Part shown: one piece after another, positions 26,802-33,699 of the stretch
How positions within the stretch are numbered: position 1 is the stretch's first letter
Layout: each line of letters opens with the position of its first letter
NCBI RefSeq assembly: GCF_017676365.1
Contig: NZ_JADKMA010000061.1
Span: forward strand, 1-35,999
Length of the DNA stretch: 35,999 nucleotides
Source of the DNA: Streptomyces oryzae
GTDB taxonomy: Bacteria; Actinomycetota; Actinomycetes; Streptomycetales; Streptomycetaceae
Direction: 5' to 3'
The notes under the pieces: generated by a model
What the model saw: the letters and a program-made list of their open reading frames with translations, nothing else
What the model was told of the DNA's origin: nothing
The model's database searches: none
Made by a program: the position numbers and the translations under genes

Positions 26802-27280
26802 TGTCATCCATCGAACACCTGCACCCGGGAATGGTATGTACGGGCACCGTCACCGCCAGCTCGGCTACCGTACTTTTCGTCGACCTCGGCCACACTGCCG
26901 GCGTCGTGACAGCCCCCAACCTGTCCTGGAGACATTTCACCCACCCCGAGCAGATTGCCCGGGTCGGCGAGAAGGTTGTCGGGGTTGTTCTCAGCGTGGA
27001 CACTGAACGCGATCAAGTGTCCTTGTCCCTTAAAGAACTCGAGCATGACCCGCTTATCGACTTCGCGCGAACCCAAATCGGAACGACGACAACCGGGACG
27101 GTAGAAAAGATCGCCCCCGTCGGAGTGTTCCTAGCACTCGAGAAGGATATCTCCGCTTTCCTCCCGGCAGCCGAGCTCTCCAACAACCTGAAATCGGTGG
27201 AGATTGGGCAGACATATTCCGTCATCGTCTCGTCGATCAATTTTCACGAGCGTCGAATCGTTCTCAGCCTGCCTGATTGA
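26801..27280 (+). CDS. Tandem S1-domain protein, candidate immunity protein
   Basis: A 159-residue protein of two S1 (OB-fold) RNA-binding domains. Domain 1 (about 7-76) runs from GMVCTGTVTASSATVLFVDLG to VGEKVVGVVLSVDTERDQVS and LSLK. Domain 2 (about 88-158) runs from GTTTTGTVEKIAPVGVFLAL to IGQTYSVIV and RRIVLSLPD. This is the ribosomal protein S1-type pattern. The ATG at 26801 overlaps the toxin stop (TAATG) and has GGGAGGA upstream; an in-frame start 99 bp earlier lies inside the toxin gene and is rejected. The position directly behind the toxin tip and the tight coupling are those of an immunity gene. Whether it neutralises the tip by binding it or by protecting an RNA target is unknown. 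Confidence 0.82.
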   Translation: MSSIEHLHPGMVCTGTVTASSATVLFVDLGHTAGVVTAPNLSWRHFTHPEQIARVGEKVVGVVLSVDTERDQVSLSLKELEHDPLIDFARTQIGTTTTGTVEKIAPVGVFLALEKDISAFLPAAELSNNLKSVEIGQTYSVIVSSINFHERRIVLSLPD

Positions 27281-27332
27281 TGATTCTCTACCGTCGAGGG
27301 CGCGGAGCCGGTCAGGCCGGCTGAGCACTTCA

Positions 27333-27422
27333 GCCGGGGACAGTCGCAGCGGCGTTCCCACGAAAGCCGCCCAGGCCGTCGGGTCGACGGCGAACTGCGG
27401 ACTCTGCGTCTTCTTGGAGTCG
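27333..27422 (-). pseudogene. DUF397 C-terminal remnant
   Basis: On the minus strand this reads DSKKTQSPQFAVDPTAWAAF, matching the C-terminal half of the intact DUF397 protein at 30719-30925 (DSKNKPGPQLAVAPTAWADF). The N-terminal half and start are gone. It lies just behind the S1-domain gene, inside the string of RHS fragments. Confidence 0.7.
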
Positions 27423-27475
27423 GCCTTGCCCCGACTCCCATCTCACTATCCAGTGGCCAACCGACCCCTGTTCGG

Positions 27476-27696
27476 GACCCGCTAGGGCTCGCACCACGGT
27501 ACTTGAATCTGACCGGGAAAGAGGGCAAGGATGCGAATGAAAACCTCCTATCCGGATCAGCCGAGGGGCAGCGGCTCGCCGAGCGCCTACGCAAAGAGTC
27601 CGCGGAATCGATATTCAAGAATGAGTAGCTGACGCCGCAAGCCATCGCGCAGTCCCGACGCGCAATCGCAGGTGACGATACCGGTAACCCCACGGT
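27476..27696 (+). pseudogene. Displaced RHS tip fragment with in-frame stop
   Basis: Starting at 27476 the plus strand reads DPLGLAPRYLNLTGKEGKDA and continues through ENLLSGSAEGQRLAERLRKE and SAESIFKNE to a TAG at 27626-27628. In the same frame it continues LTPQAIAQSRRAIAGDDTG to about 27696. DPLGL is the tip junction motif, so this is the start of a different RHS tip, broken by the stop and by frameshifts just upstream. No start codon serves it. It resembles the silent tip remains found behind RHS genes in other bacteria. Confidence 0.72.
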
Positions 27697-27703
27697 GAGG
27701 GAA

Positions 27704-28392
27704 CTCACCCAGACAGAACTCATCACCAACGCATCCACCAGCAGGAGATGGACTCCCGCTTCTACGCCATCGTCACCGATCTGGTGAGCACCCCCAGAGA
27801 GCTGGTCGATTCCCGGGGTGCTATTACCTGGCGCAGCCAGTCCGCCCTCTGGGGCACCACCACCTGGCACACCGACAGCACCACCTACACTCCACTCCGC
27901 TTCCCGGGCCAGTACCACGACCCCGAGACCGGTCTCCCCTACAACTACTTCCGCTACTACGACCCGCCCACAGCCCGTTATGTGACGCCCGATCCCCTGG
28001 GCCTCGACCCCGCACCCAACAACACGACCTATGTCCACAATCCCGTAGAACATCGAGAGCAACGGACTCAGCGAGGATGTCGCGCCCCCGCCACCAGCAG
28101 CGGCTCCCTCGCCAGGCCAGGCCACTTCTACCCGCACGAAGTCAACGGGCCCACGCACCCGGGTGTCCAGTCGGCCTATGAGTGGGGGCTGCGGAAGAGC
28201 GCCGACTCCCCGGCCAGCGTCCTCATCGGCCGCATGCCCGAAGAGACGTACCAGAAACTGATCTCCCAGGGTCATGTGACGGTGCGGGAAGTGGGGGAAG
28301 GTGTACCGCCGGAAACCATTTTCCACCCCGACTCGTTCCCCGAACTGAACAAGGCAATGCAATGGATGGACCCGATCACTCCCGGCAGATGA
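27704..28392 (+). pseudogene. Orphan RHS core with a second toxin tip
   Basis: 27704 to about 28044 matches the core of the intact RHS gene (about 26051-26390): FYAIVTDLV, LWGTTTW, RFPGQYHDPETG, YYDPPTARYVTPDPLGLDP. A one-base deletion near 27730 breaks the upstream frame, so the readable part opens at the ATG at 27748, with AGGAG only one base upstream, a poor initiation site. Homology stops at HNP, before the usual second DPLGL. After that comes a different tip with HFYPHEVNG, HPGVQSAYEWGLRK, VLIGRMPEETYQKL and EGVPPETIFHPDSFPELN, ending at 28392. The stop overlaps the start of the next gene (ATGA). It is probably a silent cassette that could be recombined onto the intact gene. Confidence 0.75.
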
Positions 28393-28808
28393 AGCCCGAA
28401 TACTCGGCCTCCTTTTTGCGGCAAACGAAATGGGGCGACTTCAGAGAACTGGACAGCGGCGAATGGGAAACGGTGTGGCGGATCACCTTCCGACCGGGCG
28501 ACTCCCCGCAGGAAGACGTCGACATCCTGAATGACCCCTCCATCGGCTTCCGCTCCCGTCTGCGGGGCGGCACAGAGGAGGAGACAGAACTGGTCGTGAC
28601 CAGCCGGGAACACTCCATGTCCGCCGTCAACTATCCGCCGACCTATTCCTCGTTCCGTATCGTGAACGACCAAGTGGCCGAGATCCAGCAGATCCAGGGA
28701 CTCCCGAGAGACTGGTACCCCCGTTCAGATGACGCGAGCGTGCCCCCGCCTTGGCGAGGCGGGGGCACGGTTGGGTCGGCATCAGCGATTGGTTGTCGTA
28801 CGAGATGA
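28389..28808 (+). CDS. Hypothetical protein, candidate immunity protein of the orphan tip
   Basis: A 139-residue protein of unrecognised family. It opens MKPEYSASFLRQTKWGDFREL, contains WRITFRPGDSPQEDVDIL and YPPTYSSFRIVNDQVAEI, and reaches LPRDWYPRS by about residue 114. The remaining 25 residues (DDASVPPPWRGGGTVGS and on) are encoded by the terminator-like palindrome at 28739-28769 and by remains of a DUF397 gene, so the natural C-terminus has probably been lost or replaced. The ATGA overlap with the orphan tip is the arrangement of toxin/immunity pairs. It may still be expressed and protect against the matching toxin from relatives. Confidence 0.55.
   Translation: MKPEYSASFLRQTKWGDFRELDSGEWETVWRITFRPGDSPQEDVDILNDPSIGFRSRLRGGTEEETELVVTSREHSMSAVNYPPTYSSFRIVNDQVAEIQQIQGLPRDWYPRSDDASVPPPWRGGGTVGSASAIGCRTR
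28739..28769 (-). terminator. Long perfect hairpin of a DUF397 remnant
   Basis: CGTGCCCCCGCC (28739-28750) pairs with GGCGGGGGCACG (28758-28769) over 12 bp with a 7-base loop. It sits where the terminator lies behind the intact DUF397 gene (30671-30709), so it is probably the terminator of the former DUF397 gene. It is now inside the plus-strand reading frame ending at 28808. Confidence 0.7.
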
Positions 28809-28925
28809 AGCCGGCCCCGGCGGCCGGGGCGACGGCGAGCTGAGGGCCCCGTGACCTTCGAGTCAGGGATGCGGACCGTGCCGGGCGCCTCTCCAGCACT
28901 TTCTCGATGAAGACCAAAGCGAGTT
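28786..28925 (-). pseudogene. Fused remnant of an XRE regulator tail and DUF397
   Basis: On the minus strand the start reads LALVFIEKVLE, matching the very end of the intact XRE protein (LAFIEKVLGET). It then runs directly into the middle of a DUF397 gene: APGTVRIPDSK in one frame and GPQLAVAP...GFISY in another. The XRE stop and the N-terminal half of DUF397 have been deleted and a frameshift has been added. It is a decayed copy of the pair kept intact at 30719-31764. Confidence 0.72.
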
Positions 28926-29176
28926 GGAGGCGTACGGCTACGTGGCGCGCGCCGCGCCCCGCACACCGGGCGGCGGGATCGCCACCCACACGGTGTCGCA
29001 CTCCAACGCGAGCGTCACGGACACCGCACCACCGCCCCGGCCCTCATCACGGCCGAAGCCGAAGCCGAAGCCGACGCCCAAGGCGCAGCCGGCATCCCCC
29101 ACCACTCCGACGCCCGCTCCCGGCGCCCCACTGCCAGGAGTGCCGAGATCGGGACGAGTCCGCGGACACCTCCCGC
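28926..29176 (+). other. Unassigned stretch with Pro/Lys-rich coding remnant
   Basis: No intact gene. A plus-strand frame reads EAYGYVARAAPRTPGGGIA, then a tract rich in Pro, Lys and Thr with PKPKPKP repeats, ending APGAPLPG. The third-position GC looks coding, so it may be the tail of a lost protein with a proline-rich linker. I do not recognise the family. Confidence 0.35.
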
Positions 29177-29408
29177 CGCGAAACGGAAGGCCACATCGGC
29201 ACCGGGGGCCTCGCCATCTCCCAGGTATGGGACCCCCGGGTCTCCGGGCCGCGCGACCTTCGACCTGGACGCGATCGGCCGCGTCACGGCCGTCCACGCC
29301 CGCGGCTGGACCGAGCGCTACACCTACGACGAAGCGGGCCGCATCACCCTTCGTCAGAAGCCCCGCCTGTCGAAGAAGCCGGACACCTGGCGACACACCT
29401 GGGACGCG
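29177..29408 (+). pseudogene. Deleted internal fragment of an RHS repeat region
   Basis: Matches the intact RHS gene between about 25376 and 25830 with two large internal deletions of about 105 and 125 bp. Shared stretches include HIGTGGL, RATFDLDAIGRVT, the HARGWTERYTYDEAGRITL region and KPDTWRHTWD. The second deletion joins two YD repeats, as expected of recombination between them. Both ends are cut, and frames do not connect. Confidence 0.75.
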
Positions 29409-29696
29409 CCAGGATGGCCCGCCCCTCACAATGCGAGGCGACGACACCCGCTGTATGTCTGTCGCCAAAGACCAGCTCATGGCCTCGGTTCACGAGCTCG
29501 TCGACCCTGACCCCCGATGCCGGGCGCACGCGGCGGGCGTCAGCCTTCATGCGTACGACGGCCGGGACAGTACGACCGGAGCCTCACGCGCGGTTGCGTC
29601 CGGGGAGTGACGACGTGGGGCGGCGCGGGCCCGAGGATCGGTGGCAGGCAGGGGTGGACTATTCGGCCCACCGCCCACACCGACGACTGGAGTCCC
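29409..29696. other. Intergenic region without a recognised gene
   Basis: Short frames exist on both strands (for example a plus-strand one starting at 29447 that includes VAKDQLMASVHELVDPDPR), but none has a convincing start or a family I can name. It holds the upstream region of the secreted protein gene; I see no clear promoter or palindrome. Confidence 0.4.
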
Positions 29697-30407
29697 ATGC
29701 CTTCTGGCACGTTCCCGCGCCCCCATCTCTCAACTGCCCGTACGCGCAAGGCGGGCGCGGTGACGATTGTCAGCGTCACCGCGCTTGCCTCGCTCACAGT
29801 TGTCGGCGGCTCCGCGGCCGCATCGGCCGAGGGGTCTCAGCAGCGGCCGGAGCGGGCGAGTGTGACCGGGTCGGCCGAGTTCCGCTTGCCGTACGTGAAC
29901 GACGCCGACATCCGCTCCATCTCATTCGACGCGCACGCCGCCCCCTACAGCAAGCCGGTCCCCGGCGTGCCCACCGGGCTGCCGACCGACGCGTACGGCA
30001 CGGTGAAGGTCTCCCACTACTCGGCAGAGCGCGACACCACGTACACCGCCGAGGGCAAGGTCGACTGCATGACGACCGCGCCGGGCAGCGCCACGTTGAC
30101 CGCCGTCATCACCAAGGTGAGCGCCGGAGGGCCGGACTGGGTGGGGCAACGGCTCGGCTTCAGCGCCCATGACGGCCGCGCGGACAGACCCGGCAAGCCG
30201 TCGCGGGACCAGGGCCCGGACCGGGTGGGGTTCTCCTGGGCGGACGGCGTCAACTCGACGTTCGACTCCGACGGGCAGAAGGAGTACCCAGTGGGCCCCT
30301 GCATGGCGCCCGCCGCCTTCGCACCCGTCACCAAGGGCGGTTACCGGGTCCAGCACGCCGATCTGCCGCTCTGGCCGAGGAATCCGTCACTCCCCCCGGC
30401 CCGGTGA
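29697..30407 (+). CDS. Secreted hypothetical protein
   Basis: A 236-residue exported protein. The N-terminus has a basic stretch (TARTRKAG), a hydrophobic segment (AVTIVSVTALASLTVVGG) and an Ala-rich end with a likely cleavage site near SAAASAEG, a Sec-type signal peptide. The mature part is beta-rich with motifs ISFDAHAAPYSK, GTVKVSHYS, KVDCMTT and VGPCMAPAAFAPVTKGGY; the two cysteines could pair. It resembles streptomycete secreted proteins sometimes annotated repetin, of unknown function. I chose the ATG at 29697 because it directly precedes the signal peptide. Its last 21 bp overlap the convergent membrane-protein remnant. Confidence 0.75.
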   Translation: MPSGTFPRPHLSTARTRKAGAVTIVSVTALASLTVVGGSAAASAEGSQQRPERASVTGSAEFRLPYVNDADIRSISFDAHAAPYSKPVPGVPTGLPTDAYGTVKVSHYSAERDTTYTAEGKVDCMTTAPGSATLTAVITKVSAGGPDWVGQRLGFSAHDGRADRPGKPSRDQGPDRVGFSWADGVNSTFDSDGQKEYPVGPCMAPAAFAPVTKGGYRVQHADLPLWPRNPSLPPAR

Positions 30408-30664
30408 GCCGAGGAGGTGCTTGCGGAGGAACGGCGTGATGACGAGTACGAACGCGCCAAAGGCCCCGAGGCGTTGGAGGCCGGGTTCGGCGAGGAAGTC
30501 GCTGTGCTGGATGCCGTGGACCGCGTACCGGTTGGCGGCGAGGTCGGTCACCATGATGGCGCAGGCCAGGTCCGCGCCCCGGCGTTTGCCGTGAAGCAGG
30601 AGCACGGCGGCACCGGCCGCGATGAGGTAAGTAGTCGTCACCGCCCAGGGTGGTGACGTTCTAC
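30387..30664 (-). pseudogene. 5'-truncated membrane protein gene
   Basis: On the minus strand the frame reads AVTTTYLIAAGAAVLLLHG, then GADLACAIMVTDLAANRYAVHG, then GLQRLGAFGAFVLVITPFL and the end SPGRGE. That is two to three hydrophobic helices and looks like the C-terminal half of a small multi-pass membrane protein. Upstream, the coding sequence breaks off at the DUF397 terminator (30671-30709), and the only available starts lie inside it. It is therefore probably cut by the rearrangement that placed the DUF397 unit here. Confidence 0.5.
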
Positions 30665-30670
30665 GGAACA

Positions 30671-30709
30671 CCGCCGGGTTCCCGTCTCGGCGAGGCGGGG
30701 ACCCGGCGG
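30671..30709 (-). terminator. Terminator of the XRE-DUF397 operon
   Basis: CCGCCGGGT (30671-30679) and ACCCGGCGG (30701-30709) pair perfectly, and the stem continues inward to about 18 bp with two wobble pairs and a 3-base GGC loop. It lies 10 bases past the DUF397 stop. Confidence 0.8.
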
Positions 30710-30718
30710 GCGTCGGCA

Positions 30719-30925
30719 TCAGCGAGTGGCCGCGTACGAGATGAAGTCGGCCCAGGCGGTCGGAGCGACAGCGAGTTGCGGGCCTGGCTTGTTCTTGGAG
30801 TCGCGGATGTGGATCGAGCCAGGGGTCGCCGCGACCTCCACGCAGTCCGGACTGTCATTGCTGCTGTAGCTACTCTTGATCCACTCCAGCACGGAGCCGT
30901 CTTCGGTGGGAAGCTTCAGCGTCAT
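30719..30925 (-). CDS. DUF397 domain protein
   Basis: A 68-residue protein of the small DUF397 family common in streptomycetes. Motifs are WIKSSYSSNDSPDCVEVA (15-32), IHIRDSKNKPGPQLAV (39-53) and a C-terminal WADFISY. These proteins are usually encoded next to XRE regulators with a DUF5753 domain; known examples take part in control of differentiation (WhiJ-like loci), and some act like antitoxins. The ATG overlaps the XRE stop (ATGA), so the two are coupled. Confidence 0.93.
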   Translation of the reverse strand: MTLKLPTEDGSVLEWIKSSYSSNDSPDCVEVAATPGSIHIRDSKNKPGPQLAVAPTAWADFISYAATR

Positions 30926-31764
30926 GTCTCTCCCAGGACTTTTTCGATGAAGGCCAACGACTCACGCGGCGTGAGTGCCTGCGAGCGGATGATGCCATAA
31001 CGCATTTCGAGGATCTGCACCTCCTTGGGGTCAGAGATCAGCCGGTGCGTGAGCTGAGCGTCGGTGGATCCCAAGGTCGTACCGTCGTTGAGCTTCAGCA
31101 CTCGATGCTCGCCCGCCATGCCTGCGTGTTCCTCACACTCTGTGGGCATCACCTGAAGGGTCACGTGCCGCAACTGCGCCACTTCCAGCATGTGTTCGAG
31201 CTGACGTCGCATCACCATTCTGCCGCCCAGAAGCCGCCGTAGCGTCACCTCTTCCTGGACAAACGTGAGCATGGGGGCTGGCTGGCGTTCGAGCATGGCC
31301 TGTCGAGCCATCCGTCCTGCGACCAACCGGTCGATCTCTTCCTCGCTGAACGCAGGGCGCCGCATCGCGAACAGCGCTCGCGCGTACTCCTCCGTCTGCA
31401 GCAGGCCGTCGATGTTGTGGTCGCCATAGGCGCCACGCTCCACGGCCTTCTCTTCCAACTTCGCCAGGTCCCGCACCTTCTTCGGGTACCGCGCCTCCTT
31501 GACGTCCACCTTCATCGCGGAGATCTTCCCGTTCGCGCCCAGCGCCTTGTCCGCACCGTCAAGGAACTCCGGCTTGGGGAGCCGTTTGCAGCGCTCCACC
31601 GCGGAGACCATTTCCTCGCCATAGCCGATGGCCGCGCCCAGTTCGGGCTGGGTCATTCCCGCTGCCTCGCGCCACAGTTTGATCTGGCGGCTGACCGCCC
31701 GGAGTACGGCGCTGGAGTCGTCCTCCAGCCCCGCCCCCCATTCCTCATCGTCGTGTTCAGGCAT
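30922..31764 (-). CDS. XRE-family regulator with DUF5753 domain
   Basis: A 280-residue DNA-binding protein. The helix-turn-helix lies at about 25-65 (KLWREAAGMTQPELGAAIGYGEEMVSAVE). The DUF5753 part (about 95-275) includes DGLLQTEEYARALF, ERQPAPMLTFVQEEVTLRR and a C-terminal ESLAFIEKVLGET. The start at 31764 (MPEHDDEEWG) has GGAGGGGG about 7 bases upstream. It forms an operon with DUF397 and is divergent from the ATPase gene; this trio is a typical streptomycete regulatory cluster that affects development or secondary metabolism in studied cases. Confidence 0.94.
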   Translation of the reverse strand: MPEHDDEEWGAGLEDDSSAVLRAVSRQIKLWREAAGMTQPELGAAIGYGEEMVSAVERCKRLPKPEFLDGADKALGANGKISAMKVDVKEARYPKKVRDLAKLEEKAVERGAYGDHNIDGLLQTEEYARALFAMRRPAFSEEEIDRLVAGRMARQAMLERQPAPMLTFVQEEVTLRRLLGGRMVMRRQLEHMLEVAQLRHVTLQVMPTECEEHAGMAGEHRVLKLNDGTTLGSTDAQLTHRLISDPKEVQILEMRYGIIRSQALTPRESLAFIEKVLGET

Positions 31765-31851
31765 GCGTAACCCCCTCCATCCGCATTCGGTACGCACACC
31801 ATAGGAACGGCGAACCATGGTTTGTCACAGAATTTGTAAGACTGCTTCGGT

Positions 31852-31869
31852 TACGGCGTACAAGCCGTA
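31852..31869. promoter_or_regulatory. Inverted repeat between XRE and ATPase genes
   Basis: TACGGC (31852-31857) and GCCGTA (31864-31869) flank GTACAA. TACTAT follows at 31868-31873, a plausible -10 box for the plus-strand gene. The position between divergent genes makes it a candidate operator for the XRE protein. No footprint data exist. Confidence 0.4.
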
Positions 31870-31955
31870 CTATTCCGCCTGCCCTCCCGGACAGCCTTCG
31901 CTGGTGCGCTCGTCGACGCTGTCCAGAGCGCGCACGCGCGGCCACGCTGGGTGAG

Positions 31956-32501
31956 GTGACCAATGAAATCGCCACGAAATCCCTGGACTTCACCGTTCTG
32001 CTGTCCTCCACCCGGCGCGGTGCGCGGCTCGCGCGGCTCCTCACTGTTGCCGAGCTGAGCTCGCGCGGGCTGCCGACGGAGACCGCCGCGCAGGTGGTCG
32101 GCGAGCTGGCCGCCAATGCGGCGCTGCACGGCCGGGTTCCGGGGCGGAGTTTCCGGCTCAGGGTCCGTACGGCCGACGCCCCCGGCGTCCTCCGTGTCGA
32201 GGTGACGGACACCCGGAGCGAGCGAGCTCCAGACGCTGCACAGCCGCCGTATGTTCCACCGGTCGAGGCGGAGTCGGGGCGCGGGCTGCTGCTCGTCGCG
32301 GCGATGAGTGAGCGGTGGGGTGTGACGTACGGGCCATTGCCCCGCAAGACAGTGTGGGCTGAAATCGCCCTGCCGGTCGGCGTCGTGCTCACCGGATCGC
32401 GGTCGGCGGCGTCCCGGTGCCGCACGACATCAAGCCCCACCAACCTCCCCTCACCCATACGAGTGAACGAAGCCAACTTGACTGACGTGCAAGCCCGTTG
32501 A
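31956..32501 (+). CDS. RsbW-like ATP-binding protein (HATPase fold)
   Basis: A 181-residue protein with a GHKL/histidine-kinase-like ATPase domain, of the kind used by anti-sigma factors. The N-box VVGELAANAALHG is at about 48-60 with E50 and N54, the G1-type D85 in VEVTDTRS, and the G2-type GRGLLLVAAMSERWG at about 108-122. The last 40 residues (after PVGVVLTGS) look unconserved. The start is GTG at 31956. Such ATPases are usually found with XRE/DUF397 pairs, as here, and may act as anti-sigma factors or switch proteins. Confidence 0.88.
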   Translation: MTNEIATKSLDFTVLLSSTRRGARLARLLTVAELSSRGLPTETAAQVVGELAANAALHGRVPGRSFRLRVRTADAPGVLRVEVTDTRSERAPDAAQPPYVPPVEAESGRGLLLVAAMSERWGVTYGPLPRKTVWAEIALPVGVVLTGSRSAASRCRTTSSPTNLPSPIRVNEANLTDVQAR

Positions 32502-32534
32502 CCGGCATTAGGCTCCAGCACGGCAGCCGCACAC

Positions 32535-33000
32535 ATGCGACGGCCCCCGGCCGGGACGGCAATCCCGATCAAGGGCCTGACCACCGAGGAACTACCACCA
32601 GCACCGGCACCGCCCCTACCGTCCCGGCAGACGACCGCTACCGCGCTCCTTGCAGCCCTGCGCCGCGACGACGACCGGCTCCTGCTCTCCGAACGGGATG
32701 TGGCCCGCCTCTCCCCCGCCGTCGACGCCTGGCTGGAGCGCGGCACCGGGCCGGAGGCCGCACGCCGCACCCTGACCGCTCACCTGCCCGCCGGTCCACT
32801 CCGCAGCCCTGCCGCCCTGCTCGCACACCGCCTCATCGCCCAACTGCCGACCCCTGCTCGCCGCCCCACCACGGAGCCGCCCGGACCCGTTCCAGGAGCG
32901 CCCCGACTGCGAACGCCCTTTCCGCGCCCCCACCCCCGGCCGCTGCCGCGACTGCCGGACCCGCGCCGGACACACACGTCGCACGCCGAAGCCCGACTAG
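32535..33000 (+). pseudogene. Frameshifted, 5'-truncated helix-turn-helix protein remnant
   Basis: The part 32640-32880 reads ALLAALRRDDDRLLLSERDV, then LSPAVDAWLERGTGPEAARR and LLAHRLIAQLP. The following conserved C-terminus, DPFQERPDCERPFRAPTPG and RCRDCRTRAGHTRR, is in the next frame (32884-33000, ending TAG). From memory both pieces belong to one streptomycete protein with an N-terminal winged helix. A one-base frame change near 32881 separates them, and the N-terminal DNA-binding part is missing. Confidence 0.6.
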
Positions 33001-33044
33001 CATTAATGGCCTGGTCTCCGGTCAGGCAGAGAGGAGCGAGCGCC

Positions 33045-33635
33045 GTGACGATCACCCCGCACCACACTGAGCACCACTCCTTCCAGTACCAGGCAATGCG
33101 CGACATCGTGCGCCGCATGCACGACGGGGTGCCCGGCAAGCTGGAGATCACCAAGGAAGGAATCGTTCACGACATGATGGCGCCGGGAGGGCCGCACGAG
33201 CTGACGGCAGCTCGCATCAGCCGTCGACTGGAAAAGGTGATGCCGGACGAGCTTCTGGCACACACAGGTACGCCCGATGTGGAGGACGTGGCGGAAGGTG
33301 TGCTCCGGCACCCCGATGTCATGGTGATCGCCGAGACCGACATGGAGGTCGAGGATTCCTTCGATCCCCGTAGCCTCCTCGCCGCCATCGAAGTCGTATC
33401 GCGGTCCAACCCGGACAACGACTGGTCGGGCAAGGTGCGGGACTATCCGCTGCTCGGAGTGCCGATCTGCGTGATCTTCGATCCGCGTACCGGCGAGGGC
33501 GCCGTCTTCTCCGACATCCACCCCACGCCTGCCGGCCCTCGCTATGCCACCCGCAAGGACTTCGTCTACGGCGAGGACATCACCATCGGCGAGTGGACCA
33601 TCTCGACCGACGGTCTCCCCCGCTACACGCCCTGA
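33045..33635 (+). CDS. Uma2-family (DUF820) putative endonuclease
   Basis: A 196-residue protein with a PD-(D/E)XK-type nuclease fold. D91 is in RHPDVMV, E116 in AAIEVVSRSN, and D126 and K130 follow in DWSGKVRDYPLLGVP. The family is widespread in actinobacteria and cyanobacteria in many copies, and its biological role is poorly known. I chose the GTG at 33045, which has GAGAGGAG about 8 bases upstream; the frame stays open upstream only because it runs through the HTH remnant. Confidence 0.88.
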   Translation: MTITPHHTEHHSFQYQAMRDIVRRMHDGVPGKLEITKEGIVHDMMAPGGPHELTAARISRRLEKVMPDELLAHTGTPDVEDVAEGVLRHPDVMVIAETDMEVEDSFDPRSLLAAIEVVSRSNPDNDWSGKVRDYPLLGVPICVIFDPRTGEGAVFSDIHPTPAGPRYATRKDFVYGEDITIGEWTISTDGLPRYTP

Positions 33636-33699
33636 CCAGCGAGCCGTCTCCGCTGCGCCCGCACAACACCGGCCGCACCTCGGTTCCCGACGGCACCAC

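Noticed and set aside
26702..27280. A longer start for the S1-domain protein
   Set aside because: The extra 33 codons lie within the toxin gene and lack a ribosome-binding site; the ATG at 26801 has GGGAGGA and the usual overlap.
32535..33635. One 366-residue protein joining the HTH remnant and the Uma2 protein
   Set aside because: The join is fortuitous: the natural end of the HTH protein is in another frame (TAG at 32998), and a good ribosome-binding site precedes the GTG at 33045.
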